From Verrucomicrobiales bacterium (lineage in GTDB: Bacteria; Verrucomicrobiota; Verrucomicrobiae; Limisphaerales; UBA9464): a DNA stretch of 8,017 nt. How positions within the stretch are numbered: position 1 is the first letter of the stretch; each line of letters opens with the position of its first letter. The stretch spans positions 1 through 8,017 of the forward strand of contig SXXZ01000166.1 of assembly GCA_005789375.1 (NCBI GenBank), read 5' to 3'. Under the pieces are notes generated by a model that had not been told where the DNA came from, searched no databases, and saw nothing but the letters and a program-made list of their open reading frames with translations. Positions 1-5,903 of this stretch are shown here, in pieces. The translations under genes and the position numbers were made by a program.

Positions 1-116
1 GTGAGGTTTCCGAGGCCTCGTTCGAGCTTTCGGATGGCGGGAAGAGAGATACCGGCGGTGGTGGCCACCGAGGCTTGGGTGAGACGGGTTCGCTTACGGA
101 GTTTCCGGAACTCCAC
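1..116 (-). CDS. XRE/HTH_3-family DNA-binding regulator, N-terminal part only (runs off the left edge)
   Basis: Read on the minus strand, positions 116 to 1 give a helix-turn-helix of the Cro/C1 (XRE) type: an opening FRKLRKRTRLTQASVATT, then AGISLPAIRKLERG, then LGNL. The TQ..VA..AGIS...I..LERG pattern is the classic HTH_3 fingerprint, with SLPAIRKLERG as the recognition-helix region. I take GTG at 116-114 as the start because it sits directly before the domain. A TTG at 149-147 would add 11 residues, and the frame stays open back to a TAA near 250, so the start is uncertain. No good ribosome binding site decides it. The gene is divergent from the tricorn gene. Such regulators often control their own promoter or work as antitoxins, but the downstream partner is outside the window. 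The frame on the opposite strand over this interval has no recognisable protein. Confidence 0.72.
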   Translation of the reverse strand, partial: MEFRKLRKRTRLTQASVATTAGISLPAIRKLERGLGNL

Positions 117-277
117 TCCGAGACAATTTTGGAACAGTTTATTTACCAAAGTACTGGAGAACGATTTCCAGAAAGGAATCGTTTCTTTACCATTTTTGCA
201 CGGGAAAACTTCGCTTCCAGATGAAGGTGACGCGCCGTTGCTCAACGCTTAGAGGATGGCAAATCCCGACCAAGCGT

Positions 278-302
278 AATATTTTGTGGCGCAATAAATA
301 TT
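278..302. promoter_or_regulatory. AT-rich inverted repeat, possible operator
   Basis: AATATTT (278-284) and its exact reverse complement AAATATT (296-302) flank an 11-base spacer. TTG (284-286) and CAA (292-294) form a second, inner pair. The repeat lies between two divergent transcription units, one of which encodes an HTH regulator, so an operator is conceivable. Short AT-rich palindromes also arise by chance in AT-rich gaps, and nothing else supports binding. Confidence 0.22.
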
Positions 303-351
303 GGGGGGAGATAGTTCAAACGCTCCCACAAGAACCAATCTATCCATTTCT

Positions 352-456
352 ATGGCAGCAGCACCTGAAGTCGAAGCAGTGGCAATCATCCTCATGAACG
401 CCGTGGTGGCCGCTATCGATGATTTTGAATCAGACCAATCCTTTCAACAGCATTAA
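352..456 (+). CDS. Possible 34-residue leader ORF upstream of the tricorn gene (doubtful)
   Basis: An ATG at 352 opens a 34-codon frame ending in TAA at 454-456, one base before the ATG at 458 that I choose for the tricorn homologue. The peptide begins MAAAPEVEAVAIILMNAVVA and ends acidic and glutamine-rich (DDFESDQSFQQH). The middle is hydrophobic but too short and mixed to call a membrane segment. Such spacing would allow coupled translation. I do not recognise the peptide, there is no Shine-Dalgarno before it, and a frame of this length is expected by chance. It could equally be the tail of a decayed gene. Confidence 0.18.
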   Translation: MAAAPEVEAVAIILMNAVVAAIDDFESDQSFQQH

Positions 457-457
457 T

Positions 458-3400
458 ATGAAGTTAAACCCAGAAAAGCTTTTCCGGCAAATCAGCACTG
501 TTCTCGCGTTCGCCAGCGCCCTTCACGGACTGGGTGCTGACCCGATCGCATCGCCCCCGCTGCTGCTTCGTCAGCCGACGGCCAGCAGGGACCAAATTGT
601 TTTCGTTTTTGCCGGGGACCTTTGGCGGGTAGCCCGGTCGGGTGGGGATGCAGTGCGACTTACATCGCACCCTGGGCGGGAGCAGCATCCTCACTTTTCC
701 CCGGATGGTTCGCTGGTGGCGTTTAGTGGGGAATATGATGGGAATACGGATGTTTATGTCGTACCAGCGACCGGGGGAAATCCGGTGCGATTAACCTCGC
801 ATCCCGGGCAGGACTGGGTTTGTGGGTGGTCGCCCGACGGGAAGCGGGTTTTATTTTCATCGCTTCGGGACAGCGCGAACGACAGCGCCCGACTTTTTAC
901 CGTTCCGGTGGGTGGGGGGCCGGCGGCGGAGATTCCGCTACCTCGGGCTAAGGAAGGTGCTTTTTCTCCCGACGGGACTCATCTGGCGTATGTGCCGGTC
1001 CGGCAGTGGCAGGCGGCGTGGAAGAGGTACCGTGGAGGCCAGACGCGACCGATCTGGATTGCGACACTGGAGGATTCGTCGATTAAAAAAGTCCCGAGGG
1101 AAAACTCGAATGACTTCAATCCGATGTGGCTGAGTAACACAGTCTATTTTCTTTCGGATCGGAGTGGGCCGGTCAGTTTGTTTGCCTACGACTCGAAACA
1201 GGGGAGTGTAAGGCAGGTGGTGAAGAACGAAGGGCTTGACCTAAAGTCAGCATCGGCAGGTCCGGATGTCATTGTTTACGAGCAGCTTGGCTCCATTCAC
1301 TTGTTCGACCATAAGTCGGGAGCCGAGCATCCGGTCGCGATTCGTGTGGTGGGCGATTTCTCAGAGGTGCGTCCCCACTACAAGAAGCTCGAGGGAAAAC
1401 AACTGACCGAAGGGCGACTTTCGACAACCGGCCAGCGGGTGGTGTTTGAGGTGCGGGGGGACATTGTCACGGTACCGGCGGAGAAGGGAGATGTGCGGAA
1501 TCTGACACAGACCTCAGAGATCGCAGAGCGCGACCCGGCATGGTCACCAGACGGAAAATCAGTAGCCTATTTTTCCGATGAATCAGGAGAGTATCGGCTT
1601 CATGTGAGAGGGCAAGAAGGTCTGGGCGAGGTAAAGAAGTATCCCCTTGGAGAATCTCCCTCGTTTTTCTATGTGCCGACATGGTCCCCGGATGGAAAGC
1701 GGATAGCCTACAGCGATAAGCACGGGAGCTACTGGATTTTGACGTTGACGAACGGGACATCGTTGAAGATCGACTCGTCCGTTTACGGAAGGTCGAATCC
1801 TACGTCACTCACCTGGTCACCCGACAGCCGCTGGCTGGCGTATACCCGTGATCTTTCGAACACCTTTCACGCAGTATTCCTTTACTCTGTCAACGAGCGC
1901 AAATCGACGCAACTGACGGATGGATTGGGCGATGCGGCGTTTCCGGTGTTCGCCGACAGCGGGCAATATCTTTATTTTGCGACCAGCACGGATATCGGTC
2001 CGCGGGGAGTGAGAGGAGATCTATCAGGGATGAACCGGCCGGTGACGCGGAGTGTGTATCTGGCGGTTTTGGACAGATTGGCGCCATCTCCGCTGGCGGC
2101 GGAAAGCGATGAGGAAAAGGGAGAGGTAAAAAAGGAGCTGGAGGTCAAAAAACCGGGCGAAAAAGAGGGAGATAAGAAAGCGGCGGATACAGCCAAAGTG
2201 GAGGTAGGAAAGAAGGACGACACGGACGTTGGGGAAAAGACGAATTCCTCATTAATGGTCAAAGTAGATTTTGAGAATTTCAGCCAACGCATTGTCGCAC
2301 TTCCGCTGCCTGCCAAAAACTACCTGGGACTGGTAGCCGGGAAGTCTAATGTAGTTTTCGCGCTGGAGGGACCGACGATCGACGGTAATTCTGAAGAACC
2401 AACACTTGTGACCGTCCAGCGATTTGATCTGGCGAAGCGAAAGACGGAAAAGTTCCTGGATGGCATCCGGGGCTTCACGGTTTCCGGGAATCGGGAAAAG
2501 GTGCTCTACCGGAAGGGGGAATCGTGGTTCATCGCCGGGCCGGAGTCGGCACCGAAGGAGGGGGACGGGGCGATCAAGCTTGGAGATTATCAGCTTTTGG
2601 TAGATCCGCGGGCGGAATGGCGGCAAATGTATCGAGAGACATGGAGGATCGAACGCGACTTCCTCTACGATCCAGGTCTGCACGGTTTAGACCTTCGGGC
2701 GACTATGGCGCGGTATGAGCCCTACCTTGCAGGGTTGGCGAGTCGGGATGATCTAAATTATCTTTTTGAGGAAATGCTGGGGGAAATCACGATTGGCCAT
2801 ATGTTCGTGAACGGAGGTGATTCGCCGCAAATCAATAAGGTGAACGTGGGTTTGCTCGGGGCGAATTTTTCAGTGGAAAATGGGCGACATCGAATTGTTC
2901 GGATTTTTGACGGAGAGAATTGGAATCCGGATCTTCGGGCGCCGTTGACTGAGCCAGGTGTGAATGTGGTAGAGGGAGATTACCTGCTGGCGGTGGACGG
3001 GCGTGACCTTCCCGGCAGCGCGGAACTGTATTCGTTTTTCCAGAACACCGCGGATCGAATCGCCGTTTTGCGGGTTGGGCCGAATGTGGATGGAACGGCG
3101 GCGCGTGACGTGAAGGTGAAGCCGGTGGGGAACGAGAAGGGGCTTCGGAACCGGGCGTGGGTAGAGGACAACCGGAGGACCGTAAGCCGGTTGAGCCAGG
3201 GGCGGATTGGGTATCTCCACCTTCCGGATACGGCTTCGGGTGGGTATACCAGCTTTACGCGGTACTATTTTGCGCAACAGGACAAGCAGGGGTTCATCGT
3301 GGACGAACGATATAACCATGGGGGTTTGCTGGCGGATTATATTGTGGATCATCTCCGACGTCCGGTGATGAATTACTCGGTTAATCGGGATGGCCGGGAG

Positions 3401-3808
3401 CAGTCGTTCCCCTTTGGAGCGCATCCGGGGCCAAAGGTGATGTTGATCAATGAGTGTGCGGGATCGGGTGGGGACGCATTACCGTGGTATTTTCGAAAGG
3501 CAAAAATCGGCCCCCTAGTGGGCAAGCGGACGTGGGGCGGGTTGGTCGGGATTGGGGGGTATCCGACACTGCTGGACGGCGGAAAAGTCATGGCGCCGCA
3601 CTGGGCAATTTACGGGACGGAAGGCCAGTGGGAGGTTGAAAACGTGGGAATTGCGCCTGACTTTGATGTGGATCTGGATCCGAAGGCCTGGCGGGCCGGG
3701 CATGATACCCAGTTGGAGAAAGGGGTGGAACTGGCACTGGAGGCGTTGTCGAAGAATCCGCCACAGGCGCATCCTCATCCGCCGTACCCGAACTATCATC
3801 GGAAATAA
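458..3808 (+). CDS. Exported tricorn protease homologue, S41 family serine peptidase
   Basis: This is a bacterial homologue of the archaeal tricorn protease, 1116 residues from ATG 458 (the frame opens 13 codons earlier at ATG 419). ATG 458 puts a signal peptide at the N-terminus: a basic start, then STVLAFASALHGLGA, cleaved near residue 27. Two beta-propellers follow, with PD40-like blades such as FSPDGSLVAFS, WSPDGKRVLFS, WSPDGKSVAYFS and WSPDGKRIAYS over about residues 70-540. A lysine/glutamate-rich, probably disordered linker covers about 549-598. The C1 core, a PDZ domain (VEGDYLLAVDGRDL, near 840) and the C2 core come next. Expected active-site positions are His781 (IGHMFV), nucleophile Ser1003 (ECAGSGGD) and Glu1061 (EVENVGIAPD). 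The residue before His781 and the one after Ser1003 are both Gly, where Thermoplasma tricorn has Ser and Asp. The ending PPYPNYHRK resembles natural family ends, so the gene looks complete. It probably degrades peptides in the periplasm. Confidence 0.93.
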   Translation: MKLNPEKLFRQISTVLAFASALHGLGADPIASPPLLLRQPTASRDQIVFVFAGDLWRVARSGGDAVRLTSHPGREQHPHFSPDGSLVAFSGEYDGNTDVYVVPATGGNPVRLTSHPGQDWVCGWSPDGKRVLFSSLRDSANDSARLFTVPVGGGPAAEIPLPRAKEGAFSPDGTHLAYVPVRQWQAAWKRYRGGQTRPIWIATLEDSSIKKVPRENSNDFNPMWLSNTVYFLSDRSGPVSLFAYDSKQGSVRQVVKNEGLDLKSASAGPDVIVYEQLGSIHLFDHKSGAEHPVAIRVVGDFSEVRPHYKKLEGKQLTEGRLSTTGQRVVFEVRGDIVTVPAEKGDVRNLTQTSEIAERDPAWSPDGKSVAYFSDESGEYRLHVRGQEGLGEVKKYPLGESPSFFYVPTWSPDGKRIAYSDKHGSYWILTLTNGTSLKIDSSVYGRSNPTSLTWSPDSRWLAYTRDLSNTFHAVFLYSVNERKSTQLTDGLGDAAFPVFADSGQYLYFATSTDIGPRGVRGDLSGMNRPVTRSVYLAVLDRLAPSPLAAESDEEKGEVKKELEVKKPGEKEGDKKAADTAKVEVGKKDDTDVGEKTNSSLMVKVDFENFSQRIVALPLPAKNYLGLVAGKSNVVFALEGPTIDGNSEEPTLVTVQRFDLAKRKTEKFLDGIRGFTVSGNREKVLYRKGESWFIAGPESAPKEGDGAIKLGDYQLLVDPRAEWRQMYRETWRIERDFLYDPGLHGLDLRATMARYEPYLAGLASRDDLNYLFEEMLGEITIGHMFVNGGDSPQINKVNVGLLGANFSVENGRHRIVRIFDGENWNPDLRAPLTEPGVNVVEGDYLLAVDGRDLPGSAELYSFFQNTADRIAVLRVGPNVDGTAARDVKVKPVGNEKGLRNRAWVEDNRRTVSRLSQGRIGYLHLPDTASGGYTSFTRYYFAQQDKQGFIVDERYNHGGLLADYIVDHLRRPVMNYSVNRDGREQSFPFGAHPGPKVMLINECAGSGGDALPWYFRKAKIGPLVGKRTWGGLVGIGGYPTLLDGGKVMAPHWAIYGTEGQWEVENVGIAPDFDVDLDPKAWRAGHDTQLEKGVELALEALSKNPPQAHPHPPYPNYHRK

Positions 3809-4154
3809 AGCGTCCGGGCCTCAGCGGTGAACCGCTCAGCGAAGCCCGGGTTGGCGTTGCGCTCGGGAGCCAGAATCTTGGGGCCACCATTCGGCCCAGG
3901 GCCTTCTGCCGGGCTTTGTACACCACGCCCATGCCGCCGCGGCCGAGGCACTCAAGGATTTCCAACTGGGGAAAGTGCGGAGCCAGGGCCGCCGGACTGA
4001 GCGGTTCGGAGGGCGTTTGGGCTGTCTCGCCCGGTTGCGTCGGGGCCATCGCCGCCGAGAAGAGGCATCGGGGGCAAGGATTCTGCGAAGCGGCCGGGTC
4101 AAGAGCCGATCCGCATCGCGGACAGTGGCTGGCCGAAGGAGTCGAGAGGCTCAT
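3809..4154 (-). pseudogene. Truncated, frameshifted zinc-ribbon Ser/Thr protein kinase
   Basis: The minus-strand frame from ATG 4154 gives a two-knuckle zinc ribbon (CPRC at residues 11-14 and CPRC at 27-30), a proline/threonine-rich spacer, then the start of a Hanks-type kinase: APHFPQLEILECLGRGGMGVVYKA, with GRGGMG as the glycine-rich loop. After MVA (3890-3882) the frame breaks. Reading on one base offset from 3879 restores KILAPERNANPGFAERFTAE, so one base of a Leu codon was lost just before the ATP-binding lysine (AAG 3879-3877). Homology stops at about EARTL (3810-3808), exactly at the neighbouring tricorn stop codon. Only the first quarter or so of the kinase domain is left, with no catalytic or activation loop. 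The ribbon and LEILECLGRGGMGVVYKA are typical of kinases in Verrucomicrobiota. Not functional. Confidence 0.88.
3814..3849. terminator. Nested GC-rich hairpin just after the tricorn stop; possible terminator
   Basis: CCGGGC (3814-3819) pairs with GCCCGG (3844-3849), and inside it AGCGGT (3823-3828) pairs with ACCGCT (3831-3836) across a two-base loop. The outer stem starts five bases past the tricorn TAA. No T-run follows on either strand, so it is not a standard intrinsic terminator. The same bases encode the FAERFTAEAR stretch of the kinase remnant on the minus strand, so the hairpin came with that sequence and may end tricorn transcription only by accident. Confidence 0.28.
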
Positions 4155-4460
4155 GCTTCGGTTTCCTGCCGTGGAACGGGCGAAGGGTTACCGGGATTAA
4201 CCGATTTTTTTAGGGCCGCAAACAGCGCCTGGAGCTCCGATTCAATTCCCTCGGGATGCTCCAGGGTGGCAGCGATCTCGGCCCGCAGCCGGTGACGGAA
4301 TCGCCGCCTTGAGAGCCGTTTCGTTCATCCCGTTGCGCCGGGCCAGGTCCTTCTGGTCGCCGTGGCCTGCATCTCCGGTGAGCCAGGGCTTGGCCTCTTC
4401 AAAGAATTCGCCGCGCCCCTCGTGGATGCATTCCTGCTGCAGAGACTCCATCGCCCGCCG
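4151..4460 (-). pseudogene. C-terminal remnant of an RNA polymerase sigma-70-like (ECF-type) factor
   Basis: Two minus-strand pieces make up the remnant. The first (about 4457-4302) reads RRAMESLQQECIHEGRGEFF, EEAKPWLTGDAGHGDQKDLA and RRNGMNETALKAA, matching the region before and into sigma region 4 (cf. LARRLGMNEGALKVAVHRLR). The second, in another frame from 4306, reads RRFRHRLRAEIAATLEHPEG, IESELQALFAAL and ends at TGA 4153-4151. The shift falls at the ALK/RRFR junction, where a few residues of the recognition helix (about VAVHRLR) are missing, so an out-of-frame deletion of roughly 15-20 bases is likely. The stop overlaps the kinase start as ATGA, showing the two were once a translationally coupled sigma/kinase pair. 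Everything upstream of about 4460 (sigma regions 2 and 3) is gone or unrecognisable. Non-functional. Confidence 0.82.
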
Positions 4461-4601
4461 ATGCACCGTCTCGCCTCCTGTATCCGGGATGCTGCAGGAC
4501 TGGACTGATGGGCGACCCCATCGCTTGTCCCTGCGGAGAGACAGGGGTCTGCACCCGGTCCCGATTCGGATGGTCAGCCGCCCGATGATCAGGCAGACAT
4601 C

Positions 4602-5777
4602 ATGCCCATGATCCCGATGCAACAGCACCTCGCGCTGAACCGTGCCGTGTTCAGAAACCCATGCGTGATCCGTGGCACGATCGCATTTCTTCGCCGCCTC
4701 TTCTTCGCGTTCGCCGTGTCGGCCTGCGCCCGCGAAGCGGATCTCCGGGTGGTGCATGGCTGGCCCCGATTGCCGGATGGGGAGGTCCTGGGCCAGGTGG
4801 CTGGAATTGGCTGTGACTCGCGCGGCGGGGTCTTTGTGTTTCATCGCGGTAATCGCCCCTGGCTGGATGATCCTGTTAAGGCCGGATCGATCGCGGAGGC
4901 GTGCGTGTGGGTATTGGACGCCCGGACGGGCCGGTTGGTTGACCGATGGGGCGCGGGGACCTTTGTCCTCCCGCACGGTCTCTTCGTGGACCATCGTGAC
5001 CATGTCTGGCTAACCGACGTGGGACGTCATCAGGTGTTTGAGTACAGGCGCGACGGTACTCTCCTCCGCGCATGGGGGGTCCGCGGCACCGGGGGCAACG
5101 ACGAGACGCACTTTAACAAGCCCACAGACATCGCAGTATCGCCGGATGGATCGTTCTATGTCAGCGACGGATATGTGAACAGCCGCGTGGTCAAGTTCTC
5201 CGCTGAGGGAAAATTCCAGCTCCAATGGGGCGCCAAGGGGACGAGGCCCGGACAGTTTGACGTGCCGCACGGCATTACTCTCGACCAATCCGGACGGGTT
5301 TATGTCGCCGACCGCGAGAATGACCGGATCCAGGTTTTCAGCGCCGAGGGGCGATTCCTGGCGCAATGGAAGGACCCGGCGATGGGTCGTCCGTATGGCG
5401 TGCGCATTGGAAAGGACCAACGACTGTATGTCGCGGACGGGGGTGAACAGCCGCCGGCCCCACCCGATCGTTCGGGCCTAGCCGTGCTGAGCCTCGAGGG
5501 CAAGGTGGTGGCGAAGTTTGGCCGATGGGGAAACTACGATGGCCAGTTCATGATGGCGCATGACGTCGCACTTTCGTCCGAAGGCGACATCTATGTCGGC
5601 GACATTGGCGGCCGACGCGTCCAAAAATTCCGGTGGACGAACGGTCGTTCGCCCTGGGTTTTGCACCCAGCAGCGGCAGAAGCTGGCTCGGGACTGGGGG
5701 GATCTTTCGAACTCACGAGGACGATGCCGTCTTCCTTTCGGATTCCCAGTCCGGTGAATCGAGGCAGCCTTCGGTAA
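4602..5777 (+). CDS. Secreted NHL-repeat protein with a peptidyl-alpha-hydroxyglycine alpha-amidating lyase (PAL) active site
   Basis: The protein is a six-bladed NHL propeller. In eukaryotes PAL cleaves peptidyl-alpha-hydroxyglycine to an amidated peptide plus glyoxylate. From ATG 4602 the matches to rat PAL, as I recall it, are FHRG (R82, rat Arg533), FVLPHGL (H125, His585), SDGYVNSR (Y191, Tyr654), FDVPHGI (H223, His690), ADRENDRIQ (R238/R242, near Arg706) and FMMAHD (M318, H320, D321; Met784/His786/Asp787). All three zinc histidines are therefore present. The segment LRRLFFAFAVSACAREA is a signal peptide, and VSAC could be a lipobox. The start is unsure: ATG 4602 puts about 25 residues before the hydrophobic core, and GTG 4647 or GTG 4665 would give a more normal length. 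Propeller homology ends at RRVQKF (residue 343). The last 48 residues match nothing I know. No PHM monooxygenase is nearby. Bacterial relatives may have other substrates. Confidence 0.85.
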   Translation: MPMIPMQQHLALNRAVFRNPCVIRGTIAFLRRLFFAFAVSACAREADLRVVHGWPRLPDGEVLGQVAGIGCDSRGGVFVFHRGNRPWLDDPVKAGSIAEACVWVLDARTGRLVDRWGAGTFVLPHGLFVDHRDHVWLTDVGRHQVFEYRRDGTLLRAWGVRGTGGNDETHFNKPTDIAVSPDGSFYVSDGYVNSRVVKFSAEGKFQLQWGAKGTRPGQFDVPHGITLDQSGRVYVADRENDRIQVFSAEGRFLAQWKDPAMGRPYGVRIGKDQRLYVADGGEQPPAPPDRSGLAVLSLEGKVVAKFGRWGNYDGQFMMAHDVALSSEGDIYVGDIGGRRVQKFRWTNGRSPWVLHPAAAEAGSGLGGSFELTRTMPSSFRIPSPVNRGSLR

Positions 5778-5903
5778 TGCACGCCTATTCGTTGGATGAC
5801 GAAACTGTCCCGGATTCGTCCGGCAATCCAGCCTGTCCATCGGGTCCAAAACCTTGGTGCTTTTGATGTTGTCTTGGAGGGTCGTCCAAGCATCGTTCCT
5901 CCG
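5778..5903. other. Short intergenic gap before the serine hydrolase
   Basis: The 126 bases between the PAL-like stop and the ATG at 5904 hold TTGGAGGG at 5873-5880, which resembles a Shine-Dalgarno but lies 23 bases before that ATG, too far for normal use. No in-frame start lies nearer to it. I see no convincing promoter or terminator. Confidence 0.4.

Larger units (their letters stand above)
117..457. other. Divergent intergenic region, AT-rich in part
   Basis: This gap between the leftward HTH gene and the rightward tricorn gene is visibly more AT-rich between about 130 and 350 than the flanking genes. It must carry the promoters of both. I could not pick a -35/-10 pair on either strand with confidence. 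It contains an inverted repeat (278-302) and a short ORF (352-456), both listed separately. The last 100 bases return to higher GC and read as codon-like sequence, so a decayed gene fragment is possible, but I recognise none. Confidence 0.5.

Noticed and set aside
1..252. Plus-strand frame of 83 codons at the left edge
   Set aside because: No recognisable product, and the opposite strand carries a convincing HTH domain over the same bases.
2870..3424. Minus-strand frame of 184 codons within the tricorn gene
   Set aside because: Antisense shadow of the C1/PDZ/C2 coding region with no domain signal.
4465..4601. Further upstream sigma factor sequence or a separate small gene
   Set aside because: A RRDKRWG stretch on the minus strand faintly recalls the KRGGG region of these sigma factors, but nothing around it agrees, so I did not extend the remnant.
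4461..5003. N-terminal part of a 253-codon minus-strand frame
   Set aside because: Only its last third matches a sigma factor; the rest is antisense to the PAL-like gene or featureless, so it is not one protein.
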